From IMG/VR virus record IMGVR_UViG_3300037557_000319, positions 1 through 42,635 of that record: DNA of 42,635 nucleotides. One strand, 5' to 3'. Both the position numbers and the translations under genes were made by a program. Each line of letters starts with the position of its first letter. Position 1 is the stretch's first letter. Origin of the DNA: a virus. The notes beneath the pieces are model-generated. The model saw nothing but the letters and a program-made list of their open reading frames with translations. It made no database searches and was not told the DNA's origin. Shown in pieces: positions 16,976-23,853 of this stretch.

Positions 16976-19442
16976 TCTCGACCCACTGGTCAAGCGTGAT
17001 TACTTGGCCTAAGTCTTTTGGGCTAACAGCCCCTTCTTCTCTGAGTTTGATCCCGAGCCACGGACGATAGGTGGTTGAGGACCCTTTCTTGGAGGGTTTC
17101 CCTTGGACGTAAGAGCGCTCACGCATGAGCATCGCGAAGAAGCGTGGCTTCATGGGGTACTCGTGGCTGTCTTCACACCAGTCTACGTAAGCGTTGTAGA
17201 GATTCTTGGGGTTGATCAAGAACTCTTTGCCCATTTCACAACGGTCATCGAAGAAAGGTTTGATGAGGTCAAGCTCTTCTCGGTACTCTTGTGTAGCTGC
17301 CGTGACGGATTCGGGTGCGTTAAGTCCGTTTCGTTGCCAGTCTAGACACCCAGCTACTAAGCGATTTAGGATGCCAGGTAACTCCCCTCGGAGCTTTGAG
17401 TCTAGCTCCTTATCTTGACGCTCTTCGGGTATCTTTTCCTCAAAGGGCACAAGTAAAACTCGACGCCAAATCCCCTCGTCGTTCCCCTTGATGATGGGCT
17501 TGTGGTTAGCGGCTAGCCAGAGCTTATGGGTGGGTTGAAACTCGAAGAAGTCTTGCTTCATGTAACGAGCTTTAATTGGGTCGCCCCCGGTCATCTGCTT
17601 AATCGAAGCTTCGGCCAAGGCCCGACCTCGATCAATTTCTGCGCTCACTACCATGCGAGCCCCGAGTAAGTCAGCTACTTCAGTGGGATGGCGCCCATGT
17701 TTTGAGGCCACCAGAAGTTCAGGGGCAGCTTGCTTCGAGTAAGTCCCCATGAGATGTTGGACGGTGTTGAGGAAAGTGGACTTCCCGTTCGCCCCAGTAC
17801 CGTAACAGAATAGCAGCTTTTGCTCCCGCACAGAGCCTGTCAAGCTGTAGCCTAAGTAACGATAAATGAACGAGATGAGGTCTAACCTCCCGCCCAGTAT
17901 TTCATGGAGAAAGTTATCCCAGATGGGACACTCGGCATTAGTGTCATATTCTACTGGGCAGTTTTTAGAGATTAAGTCGGTGCGATTAAATGGAAGAAGC
18001 TGACCTGTCTTAAGGTCTACGGTCCCGTTAGCCGTATTGAGTTTCCAAGGGTCGTTATCAAATTTATTAGCGGGTATAGCCATGCCTGCTTCGCTTGAAG
18101 CGAGGATAACCATTGAGTGAAGAGAGCCTGATGATTCTGACCGGACAGCATGTTTGTACATGCGTTCAGATTTAGCGCTGTCATTTTCTGCTGCAGCATC
18201 GAGGAATACATCGGCAACAGCTTCTTCTGCTAGGCGCATAATGCGTCCTGTTTCGTCGAGTTCCCATGACTTGCTGTTGTAGGAAACCCACTTCTTGCGG
18301 CTAGGGATGAACTTAATGTCGTGACCAAACTTTTGTACGAGTCGTTTAGCGTTACCGAGGTCTGTGAGACCTGGTGCATTTCCGGAGGAGCCCGTGACTT
18401 GGGCTGGTTTGTCGTCATCGCTGTTGCTACTGGACTTAAAGCGTCCGAACTTATCCTGAAAGGCTCGCCATCCTTTCCGACCAGATCCCACACAGTCATT
18501 GTGCTGGCACCCCGCATACACTTCCCCACTGTGTGTCTGCACGATGTAAGCGCTACTGTCTGTGTGCGTCTCATTAAACGGACAAACAGGCAAAACCCAT
18601 TTGCGTCCTTTATCCCCCCAGGGGAACGCATCACCTATTGTCGGTAAATTCGCCGTGATCCAGAGGTCAAGACGACGAGCCTTCGCAGAATTTAGTGCGC
18701 CACGATTTTCAGGGGCGCGTTTTGCAAATTGTTCGACCAGTTTCTTCGGGCAGCGTTTGAACTCTTCGGGTACGTTAAGGAGTCGGGCTAGACGGTGAGG
18801 TCTGTCCTCGATGCTGTTGCCCTTGCGTACTGCTGTCCCGTAAAGCTTCCAAATCCGTGCAGGATTGAAGACTTTCTGGTCAATAGTGACCCCCTCTTCG
18901 TCGAAGAAGAGACTCAACGCCGCGTAGAATCGGCGCAAGATAGAGTCATTAGGTTTCATGTTGATTTTGTAGATGAGATGAGCCCCGTTCCCAGAGTCCC
19001 CGACGATGGGTTTAGGCCACCCCTCAGCTTGGAGAGAGCGGTAAATGGTGCGGGCTACGCTAAACGCTTTGCGCTTTTCATCGTTGCTCGACCCAACGTG
19101 AGCAGGACGGACAGGATCAATGTCGATGAGGAGGTAGCTGTGCTCGATTACGTCAGCATCGCTAGTCGCCTGCAAACCCCGCGTTACTTTGTTAGGGCTT
19201 CGAGCGAATAAGGCTTCGTTTACTCGGTTAGGGGTGATGTAAACCCCAATAGCCCCGTCATCACTGACGTTGGCTGCTGTTGTTGACAACAATTCTAGGT
19301 CGTTGAAGTAACCTGAGCTTACGCGGGCCTTACCACCATAAGGACTGGGGAATAAGGCACGAAGCTCAACTACCTGTCCTTCCTCAAAGAGCGCACGGAG
19401 GGTAGCCAGAATTTCCTGGCGGTTCGCTGGGGGGGATTGCAT
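16965..19442 (-). CDS. Primase-helicase (AEP primase plus D5/SF3 helicase)
   Basis: An 825-residue replication protein. The N-terminal archaeo-eukaryotic-type primase domain has the metal motif LLIDID (104-109) and the GDSGNGAHLIY motif (148-158). A Cys/His cluster (Cys287, His293, Cys312, Cys317) could be a zinc finger. The C-terminal SF3 helicase has Walker A GTGANGKST (548-556), a Walker B region near SAEID (600-604) and the sensor LWLAANHKP (641-649). Such fusions unwind DNA at the origin and make primers. The TGTAACC repeat cluster lies just upstream, beyond the HTH gene, consistent with an origin there. Confidence 0.9.
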   Translation of the reverse strand: MQSPPANRQEILATLRALFEEGQVVELRALFPSPYGGKARVSSGYFNDLELLSTTAANVSDDGAIGVYITPNRVNEALFARSPNKVTRGLQATSDADVIEHSYLLIDIDPVRPAHVGSSNDEKRKAFSVARTIYRSLQAEGWPKPIVGDSGNGAHLIYKINMKPNDSILRRFYAALSLFFDEEGVTIDQKVFNPARIWKLYGTAVRKGNSIEDRPHRLARLLNVPEEFKRCPKKLVEQFAKRAPENRGALNSAKARRLDLWITANLPTIGDAFPWGDKGRKWVLPVCPFNETHTDSSAYIVQTHSGEVYAGCQHNDCVGSGRKGWRAFQDKFGRFKSSSNSDDDKPAQVTGSSGNAPGLTDLGNAKRLVQKFGHDIKFIPSRKKWVSYNSKSWELDETGRIMRLAEEAVADVFLDAAAENDSAKSERMYKHAVRSESSGSLHSMVILASSEAGMAIPANKFDNDPWKLNTANGTVDLKTGQLLPFNRTDLISKNCPVEYDTNAECPIWDNFLHEILGGRLDLISFIYRYLGYSLTGSVREQKLLFCYGTGANGKSTFLNTVQHLMGTYSKQAAPELLVASKHGRHPTEVADLLGARMVVSAEIDRGRALAEASIKQMTGGDPIKARYMKQDFFEFQPTHKLWLAANHKPIIKGNDEGIWRRVLLVPFEEKIPEERQDKELDSKLRGELPGILNRLVAGCLDWQRNGLNAPESVTAATQEYREELDLIKPFFDDRCEMGKEFLINPKNLYNAYVDWCEDSHEYPMKPRFFAMLMRERSYVQGKPSKKGSSTTYRPWLGIKLREEGAVSPKDLGQVITLDQWVENEN

Positions 19443-19454
19443 AGAGGGAGTCTC

Positions 19455-19787
19455 CTAATCGTTGAACAAATCCTCTTCGATATGTCGGGGGGAATTGACA
19501 GGATATACCACATCTTGGGGAGTGGTAGTGGTGACGGTGACGGGCGCCGCATTCGTCACCTTGCGTTTGGGTAAAGAGCGGGCTTCAGTCTCGGCCCATG
19601 AGCGGTGTGCTTCTTTGGTATTTGATTTAATGTACTTTTCTAGGGTACGAGGTGACACGCGCCAACTGCTCCCGAACTTCATAGCGGGTAGTTCCTTACG
19701 CCGCACCAGATTACGCACGGTGTTGACATGGACTCTTAGCTTTACGGCAATTTCTTCAAGCGTCAGCAATTGTTCATTGGCTGGCAT
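19455..19787 (-). CDS. Excisionase/MerR-type HTH DNA-binding protein
   Basis: A 110-residue protein. Residues 7-52 match the helix-turn-helix 17 pattern: LLTLEEIAVKLRVHVNTVRN, then PAMKFGSSWRVSPRTLEKYI, a winged helix typical of excisionase-like binders. The C-terminal half is Thr/Pro-rich and acidic. It is the first gene of the minus-strand operon, with AAGGAG before its ATG. It probably binds the repeats in the adjacent intergenic region as a replication initiator partner or as a repressor of its own promoter. No integrase is present, so excision is unlikely to be its job. Confidence 0.82.
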   Translation of the reverse strand: MPANEQLLTLEEIAVKLRVHVNTVRNLVRRKELPAMKFGSSWRVSPRTLEKYIKSNTKEAHRSWAETEARSLPKRKVTNAAPVTVTTTTPQDVVYPVNSPRHIEEDLFND

Positions 19788-19819
19788 TGTTACTCCTTGT
19801 AAGAATTGTTCTATGAAGA

Positions 19820-19848
19820 GTTGTATTATAGATCGAGGGCTATGTCAA
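19820..19848 (-). promoter_or_regulatory. Probable sigma70-type promoter of the minus-strand operon
   Basis: On the minus strand TTGACA (19843-19848) lies upstream of two possible -10 elements. TACAAC (19820-19825) has a 17-base spacer. A perfect TATAAT (19825-19830) has only a 12-base spacer. The first ATG is 33 bases downstream. This would drive the HTH, primase and late genes. Confidence 0.5.
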
Positions 19849-19944
19849 GTAAGTATATTAAATTCCCCATCTACTGCTGCTTAGCTACATCAAGCACAAT
19901 GGTTTCTTCAGGTGACACCTTAGGCTTTACAAGTTCTTTACTGC

Positions 19945-20253
19945 TTGTAACCTCTTGTAACCATGGTTGTAACCCTCGGCTATTGTAGCTTGGAGCCCGT
20001 GAATGGGTGTTTGGGGAGGGCCAAGATTACAGGTTACAGAAAATCTGGGTTCACCTATATATAGAAACGTGTATGTATGATGTATTTATAGTGTATATAT
20101 GGTGTAAAAAGACAATAATAGTTAGTATCTATATACGCGTAATGGCTAATCTCTGTAACTTGTAACTTTTATTCTTATATCTTACTTGAAACCTAGGTTA
20201 ATTGAGGTTACAGGGTAGGTTACAGACTGTCAACGAAATGTAAAGCTGTAACC
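19945..20253. repeat. TGTAACC repeat cluster (candidate origin or operator)
   Basis: Seven exact TGTAACC heptamers occur in 310 bases. Four are on the plus strand (starts 19946, 19956, 19968, 20247) and three inverted as GGTTACA (20032, 20206, 20218). Two TGTAACT copies lie head to tail at 20154 and 20161, and GATTACA at 20025 abuts one GGTTACA. The spacing of neighbours is 10 or 12 bases, about one helical turn. Between the flanking groups is an AT-rich stretch (20041-20190). The cluster is next to the HTH and primase-helicase genes. Confidence 0.8.
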
Positions 20254-20341
20254 TTCCGCCTCGAAGCAGGCTTATCAGGCAGCATAAAGTGCAACGGGGT
20301 ATTAGTCGAAAATTGCTTGGCGTTTTTTTACCTCCTATCCT

Positions 20342-20368
20342 AAAAAGGAAAAGGCCCCTCGAAAGGGG
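20342..20368 (-). terminator. Rho-independent terminator for the 181-residue gene
   Basis: Read on the minus strand, CCCCT-TTCG-AGGGG (20368-20355) forms a five-pair stem with a TTCG tetraloop, followed by CCTTTTCCTTTTT. It lies about 120 bases after the stop of the gene at 20483-21028 and before the repeat cluster, so it would insulate the two. Confidence 0.6.
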
Positions 20369-20377
20369 GGAAGCCTC

Positions 20378-20460
20378 GGCTAGGCAGACTGGTGCGCTGT
20401 GCGCTGGCCCGTGGGTGTGGCGCTGGACCCCTAGCCAGGTGCGCCCGTGGAGGCGCGACC
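20378..20460. other. GC-rich double hairpin of unknown function
   Basis: Two neighbouring stems lie within a sharply GC-rich block. GGCTAGG (20378-20384) pairs with CCTAGCC (20430-20436) around a loop that contains three GCGCTG copies. GGTGCGCC (20438-20445) pairs with GGCGC-G-ACC (20452-20460) with one bulged base. The block lies between the terminator and the stop of the 181-residue gene. It could be the 3' end of that transcript, a small RNA, or a replication structure. Confidence 0.45.
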
Positions 20461-20482
20461 CTGTGCAGTGTGTGGGTAACGA

Positions 20483-21028
20483 TTAACAACGTTCCTCTTC
20501 GGGTAACCAAGAACGATCGGGCGCATCGTCGCCGTCGGCTATCGTTCGCAGTCCTTCTGCCTTTGTTACGTCTCGGTAATTACACACAACGCGAGTGTGA
20601 TGACGGGCGGTTAGGGGAGAAGGCTCGTTATATCCATAGGGACATTCCCACACGAACACCGCACACTCTTTCTTTGTGGGTCGACGCAAGCTTACTAGGC
20701 AGTATTCGTGGCATGATGAATTCCATAACAGGGCTTCTAAACCTGAATCATTCACCACAATTATCTTCCATTCGTCTTGCTCAACTAGAGCCTCCGGCTC
20801 TTTTCCCAATCCATCAACATTGTACCAACTCATATCGCCCTGCATTAAATCACTGCACCTGCTCCTACAATTGTATGCGGCGGATTCAACATCTTTCAGG
20901 ACTAGAATCTCGGTACCTCCATTGTCATAGTTGCTCGCCTCATTGATAGCGCTGCTTTCGCCGGGATATACACGGTTAAAGGTGTCATAGAATAGATCGA
21001 GTGTACAGTTGGTGTTAATCAGTTGCAT
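20483..21028 (-). CDS. Isolated hypothetical protein in the regulatory hub
   Basis: A 181-residue acidic protein with seven or more Cys residues and no recognised domain. The composition is protein-like, with regular acidic and hydrophobic alternation, while the plus-strand frame over the same bases is Cys/His/Arg-biased and looks like a shadow. The ribosome site is weak (GAGAAG). An extended -10 promoter lies just upstream and a terminator downstream, so it appears to be a one-gene unit. It may be an early host-takeover protein, but this is inference from position only. Confidence 0.6.
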   Translation of the reverse strand: MQLINTNCTLDLFYDTFNRVYPGESSAINEASNYDNGGTEILVLKDVESAAYNCRSRCSDLMQGDMSWYNVDGLGKEPEALVEQDEWKIIVVNDSGLEALLWNSSCHEYCLVSLRRPTKKECAVFVWECPYGYNEPSPLTARHHTRVVCNYRDVTKAEGLRTIADGDDAPDRSWLPEEERC

Positions 21029-21070
21029 TGTGTCTTCTCGTTGTTAGTGGTTCTCTGTTTAGCTGTCGCT

Positions 21071-21079
21071 ATTATAACA
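21071..21079 (-). promoter_or_regulatory. Extended -10 promoter for the 181-residue gene
   Basis: On the minus strand TGTTATAAT matches the extended -10 consensus (TGnTATAAT) exactly. The ATG is about 43 bases downstream. No good -35 element is seen, which is normal for extended -10 promoters. Confidence 0.5.
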
Positions 21080-21722
21080 ACAAAATAGGAACCAGGCTAA
21101 CACTTCGCTATAACCTAGGGTCCTACTCTCTTATTAGTGGTACACTTTATACGCTTATATATATATCGTGGCGCATTAGGTGGTTTTTCTCCTGTCAGCC
21201 CCTAAAACTAAACACTTGTTTAATTTGAGAGCTTGAATGTAAACACTGTAAACATCGGGTTCCACTTAACCCCTACTTAACCGTCCTGCTTGTTCCTCTT
21301 TTCAGTCAATGCCCCGACCCATTCCTACCCCGTTGCAATTTTACGCCCTTTGCTAAACGTGCCACGCAAGGGCCTGCGCTCACTTTGTTTCACTTTACCC
21401 CTTCCCAAAGCTACCCCAATTAGTTAAGATGTATTCACCAACGAGGGAAACACCGACACACCGACAAGCTGAACATCACATAAGCCAACCAAGTATAAAG
21501 GGCTAAAACAGTTCTGGCCGTAATAGCTAAAGACACCCACTTAATCGAGCGTATACGATACAAAGCAAATCATTACTGTGTAGGGGCTATCTTCTGAAGT
21601 AACGCAAGTTTAGTTTACTAGTTTACTAGGGTTCTAACCGGACTTAAGAACGACGGGCGTGTGATACATAGCTGAAGCACTATAGGACCGCAAAGGCGGA
21701 CGTGTGGAGGACTCTGCTCTGA
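21080..21722. other. Non-coding regulatory stretch
   Basis: No convincing gene is present. The stretch contains a tandem TGTAAACA pair (21238-21245, 21247-21254), a tandem CACCGACA pair (21451-21466), a tandem TTTACTAG pair (21614-21629) and the palindrome CGTATACG (21550-21557). There is a hairpin GTTCT/AGAAC (21631-21651) and a CCGC/GCGG hairpin (21688-21699). Bases 21300-21420 are pyrimidine-rich on the plus strand. It presumably holds the promoter(s) for the plus-strand early genes, though no clear -35/-10 pair was found. Confidence 0.6.
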
Positions 21723-22080
21723 CTATCCGGGTCCAGCGGAGGATAAAGAACCTACGGGCACCTTTTGCCTACCCGTAGCTAAATGACACAGGATAGGTGT
21801 GTCTAGTCTGGGGCTCTGCAATACAGCAACCATCCTACGGGGTGGAGAGCCAGCCGAAGTAATGTTATCAAGGTGATAACTAGCTAACCCGAGTACAAAC
21901 GGGCACCACAATTGTGGTTCATACCTAGCCTAACGGCCATGACAGTATGAGAATCGGCGGTCATACCTGACGGGTGAGGATAAAACCTTTCCCAACGCGA
22001 AGAAACGGGAAATAGCAGGGACTGACAAACCCTGCCTTCCAATTGAGTAGCACGGCTATCCGGTCCTGCTTCTCTATTGG
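21723..22080 (+). ncRNA. Candidate structured RNA or long 5' leader
   Basis: About 360 bases hold a near-continuous series of stems. In order they are TATCC/GGATA (21724-21745), CTACGGG/CCCGTAG (21752-21778), GACACA/TGTGTC (21785-21803), a 12-pair composite GGCTCT+CCATCC/GGGTGG+AGAGCC capped by a TACG tetraloop (21812-21851), GTTATCA/TGATAAC (21864-21880) and CCCG/CGGG (21888-21903). They continue with the palindrome ACCACAATTGTGGT (21905-21918), GTATGA/TCATAC (21945-21966), TTTCCC/GGGAAA (21988-22012), GCAGGG/CCCTGC (22015-22035) and a long interrupted stem 22039-22080. The C(TACG)G loop is a UNCG tetraloop only on the plus strand. No family is recognised. Confidence 0.55.
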
Positions 22081-22090
22081 AGGTCAAGTC

Positions 22091-22267
22091 ATGCAAGGAA
22101 TACAAGCAAACATCAAACAGCAAACAAGCCACCGACGTTTGAAGGCGAAGAAGACACGCCAGCCAAAACGGGAGAAACGCGGCAAAGCAGGCCAATGCAT
22201 CCAGTGGAAACGGTGCCCTAAAACCGGCCACCTTTTCAACCCTACAACCCACCGCCCACAGGAGTAA
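22091..22267 (+). CDS. Small very basic protein, first early gene
   Basis: A 58-residue protein. The ATG at 22091 has GGAGG seven bases upstream, and an earlier TTG lies inside the hairpin region and is rejected. About one third of the residues are Lys, Arg or His, concentrated in residues 14-31. A CIQWKRC segment and a final TGHLFNPTTHRP follow, so a two-Cys/His metal site is possible. It is the first gene after the structured leader. Nucleic-acid binding is likely from composition. No family is recognised. Confidence 0.65.
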   Translation: MQGIQANIKQQTSHRRLKAKKTRQPKREKRGKAGQCIQWKRCPKTGHLFNPTTHRPQE

Positions 22268-22270
22268 CTA

Positions 22271-22474
22271 ATGACAAAGGTATGGATACTGATGCTAAAC
22301 GTCCCCTATGAAAGCGGCATCGGTCCCTGGATATTTTCGGGCGACGATACCGGACATGCTGCAGCAAAGGGCACCATCGAAGCGTACAAGCGCGATGCAT
22401 GTTTCCTGCACGACGCGTACTTCACATTGGAATTAGAAGAAGTACATAGGGAAATTTACAACGACATCTTTTAA
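22271..22474 (+). CDS. Small early protein, unknown function
   Basis: A 67-residue protein preceded by AGGAG, starting three bases after the previous stop. It has a hydrophobic start (VWILMLNVPYESGIGPWIFS) and an acidic helical C-terminus. The N-terminal segment is too interrupted by charged and Pro residues to be a clear membrane helix. It is part of the early operon of small genes. Confidence 0.65.
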   Translation: MTKVWILMLNVPYESGIGPWIFSGDDTGHAAAKGTIEAYKRDACFLHDAYFTLELEEVHREIYNDIF

Positions 22475-22493
22475 TCAAAACATTGGAGGAATA

Positions 22494-22700
22494 ATGGCAA
22501 CACCCACAATCGAACTAACCGAGGACGAATACATCTACCTCGACGATAACTACATAGGGCTATGCATAAAGTGTCACGAGGAACGCGAATGCTGCGAGCC
22601 CGATGCCCGCAAGTATCCCTGCGATAACTGCAATACCAAGACAGTCTATGGGGCAGGCGAATTGCTTGTCATGGGCATCATCGAATTCACGGAGGAATAA
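22494..22700 (+). CDS. Small zinc-ribbon protein
   Basis: A 68-residue protein with GGAGG before its ATG. After an acidic N-terminus it has CIKC (Cys24, Cys27), CC (33, 34) and CDNC (43, 46), a spacing that fits one zinc ribbon. Small zinc-ribbon proteins are common among early phage genes and often bind nucleic acid or host proteins. Its stop overlaps the next start as TAATG. Confidence 0.7.
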   Translation: MATPTIELTEDEYIYLDDNYIGLCIKCHEERECCEPDARKYPCDNCNTKTVYGAGELLVMGIIEFTEE

Positions 22701-22975
22701 TGGCAAAGCGCCAACGAATACCAACACAACTAATCCACGACACACAAGAACTAATCGACCGACAACGCAACGCACAACCACTACCCACAATCAACCACGA
22801 CCGACGCGCCCAACTGGAGGAAAAACACCTATGCAAAAACTTATCCATACTGCGTTCGACGCATTCCACACAGGGAAAATGCGCCAGCTACGGCGACGGG
22901 CAAGGCGCCTGCTACGGGATAGGTTCGGAATCAAAAGTAATGGCTTCATACTCTACGAAGGACCAAGCCAACTAG
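22700..22975 (+). CDS. Small basic protein overlapping the next gene by 145 bases
   Basis: A 91-residue frame with a good GGAGG site and a TAATG coupling to the zinc-ribbon gene, so its start is convincing. Residues 1-44 look like a real helical protein (RIPTQLIHDTQELIDRQRN). After that the frame runs inside the following gene and the composition becomes Ser/Gly/Tyr-rich and shadow-like. Either the overlap is real, or translation of this short protein mainly serves to couple the next gene. No family is recognised. Confidence 0.45.
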   Translation: MAKRQRIPTQLIHDTQELIDRQRNAQPLPTINHDRRAQLEEKHLCKNLSILRSTHSTQGKCASYGDGQGACYGIGSESKVMASYSTKDQAN

Positions 22976-23658
22976 ATCCAACCCAAAACATCGTCGCTAT
23001 TGTTACGGGGCTAAACCGCATCAGCAAGAACGACAAGACAGGAGATATGCTGCAGATATGGATACTCCTTCAAGACGTATCACCTACACAGGCCAGTTAC
23101 GAAGGGCTGGACGTGGCCGTATGCGGGGATTGTAAACACCGGCAGTGGCAACGACAGGACGACGGCACTATGGTCAAGGTGGGCTCGTGCTACGTAGTCT
23201 TACATCAAGCGCCTCTGTCAGTGTACAAAGCCTACAAGCGAGGCAACTACCCTTGGCTAGATCCGGCATCGGCACGCGAGCTATTACGTGATACCTGGGT
23301 ACGGTTCGGAGCGTATGGCGATCCTAGCGCAGTACCCCTGCAGGTCTGGACACCTATTCGAGACGTCGTCAAGAAGTACACTGGCTACGTCCACCAATGG
23401 CGTAACCTAGGACCGGAATGGCAGTGGCTAATGGCAAGTGTAGACAGTGCAGAGGAGAGGACAGAGGCTATGCGGATGGGCTGGCGATACTTCCGAGTCA
23501 AGGGCGAAGACGAACAGCTATTCGACAATGAGCAGGTGTGCGCAAGTGAAGCGAAGGGCACCTCTTGTGCTGCGTGTGGCTTGTGTGCGGGCATGTCAAC
23601 GGCTAAAGCTAAGAGCCAAGTGATCACCGTCCATGGCATGCTAGCTGGTAACTTCTAA
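22831..23658 (+). CDS. Conserved phage protein with CGDC and C-x7-C-x2-C-x2-C motifs
   Basis: The ATG at 22831 (275 residues) has GGAGG ten bases upstream. A longer frame from 22603 is rejected because its first 76 residues are Thr/Pro/Arg shadow sequence. I recognise the family pattern: GFILYEGPS, then KTGDMLQIWIL, CGDC, GSCYV, QAPLSVYKAYKRG, VRFGAYGDPSAVP, TGYVHQW, and a C-terminal CASEAKGTSCAACGLCAG ending before a VHG segment. The protein is widespread in phages and plasmids and has no proven function. The conserved Cys set suggests an iron-sulphur cluster or zinc site. Confidence 0.82.
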   Translation: MQKLIHTAFDAFHTGKMRQLRRRARRLLRDRFGIKSNGFILYEGPSQLDPTQNIVAIVTGLNRISKNDKTGDMLQIWILLQDVSPTQASYEGLDVAVCGDCKHRQWQRQDDGTMVKVGSCYVVLHQAPLSVYKAYKRGNYPWLDPASARELLRDTWVRFGAYGDPSAVPLQVWTPIRDVVKKYTGYVHQWRNLGPEWQWLMASVDSAEERTEAMRMGWRYFRVKGEDEQLFDNEQVCASEAKGTSCAACGLCAGMSTAKAKSQVITVHGMLAGNF

Positions 23659-23700
23659 CAACTCATCAACATTTCACAGAGCCGTTCACAGGAGACCCTA

Positions 23701-23853
23701 ATGATACGACTGACTAACATCGATACAGGCAAGTCATACATAGCCAGCACCCGATCTGATTGCATAGGTGTGGACGTACACATCTGGGACATGATGATTC
23801 ACAGTGGTATCGGGCCTGTGACAATGGGTCACACCATAGGAGAATGGACATGA
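23701..23853 (+). CDS. 50-residue early protein, unknown function
   Basis: The ATG at 23701 has AGGAG seven bases upstream, and the frame ends at a TGA that overlaps the next start as ATGA. The product starts MIRLTNIDTGKSYIA and has a single Cys and several His and Met residues. The ribosome site and the coupling on both sides support a real gene despite its size. Function unknown. Confidence 0.55.
   Translation: MIRLTNIDTGKSYIASTRSDCIGVDVHIWDMMIHSGIGPVTMGHTIGEWT

Noticed and set aside
20392-20946. 184-residue plus-strand frame in the hub
   Set aside because: It is Cys/His/Arg-biased, lacks a ribosome site and lies opposite a more protein-like minus-strand gene.
21631-21651. Possible tRNA T-arm (GGGTTCTAACC) near this hairpin
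   Set aside because: No acceptor stem, anticodon arm or D-arm could be fitted around it.
21678-21686. CACTATAGG resembling the core of a T7 promoter
   Set aside because: Only the nine-base core matches; the upstream half does not, no second clear copy was found, and no phage RNA polymerase gene is visible.
22603-22830. 76-residue N-terminal extension of the 275-residue cysteine-motif protein
   Set aside because: Thr/Pro/Arg-rich sequence overlapping two other frames, with the family pattern beginning only near the ATG at 22831.
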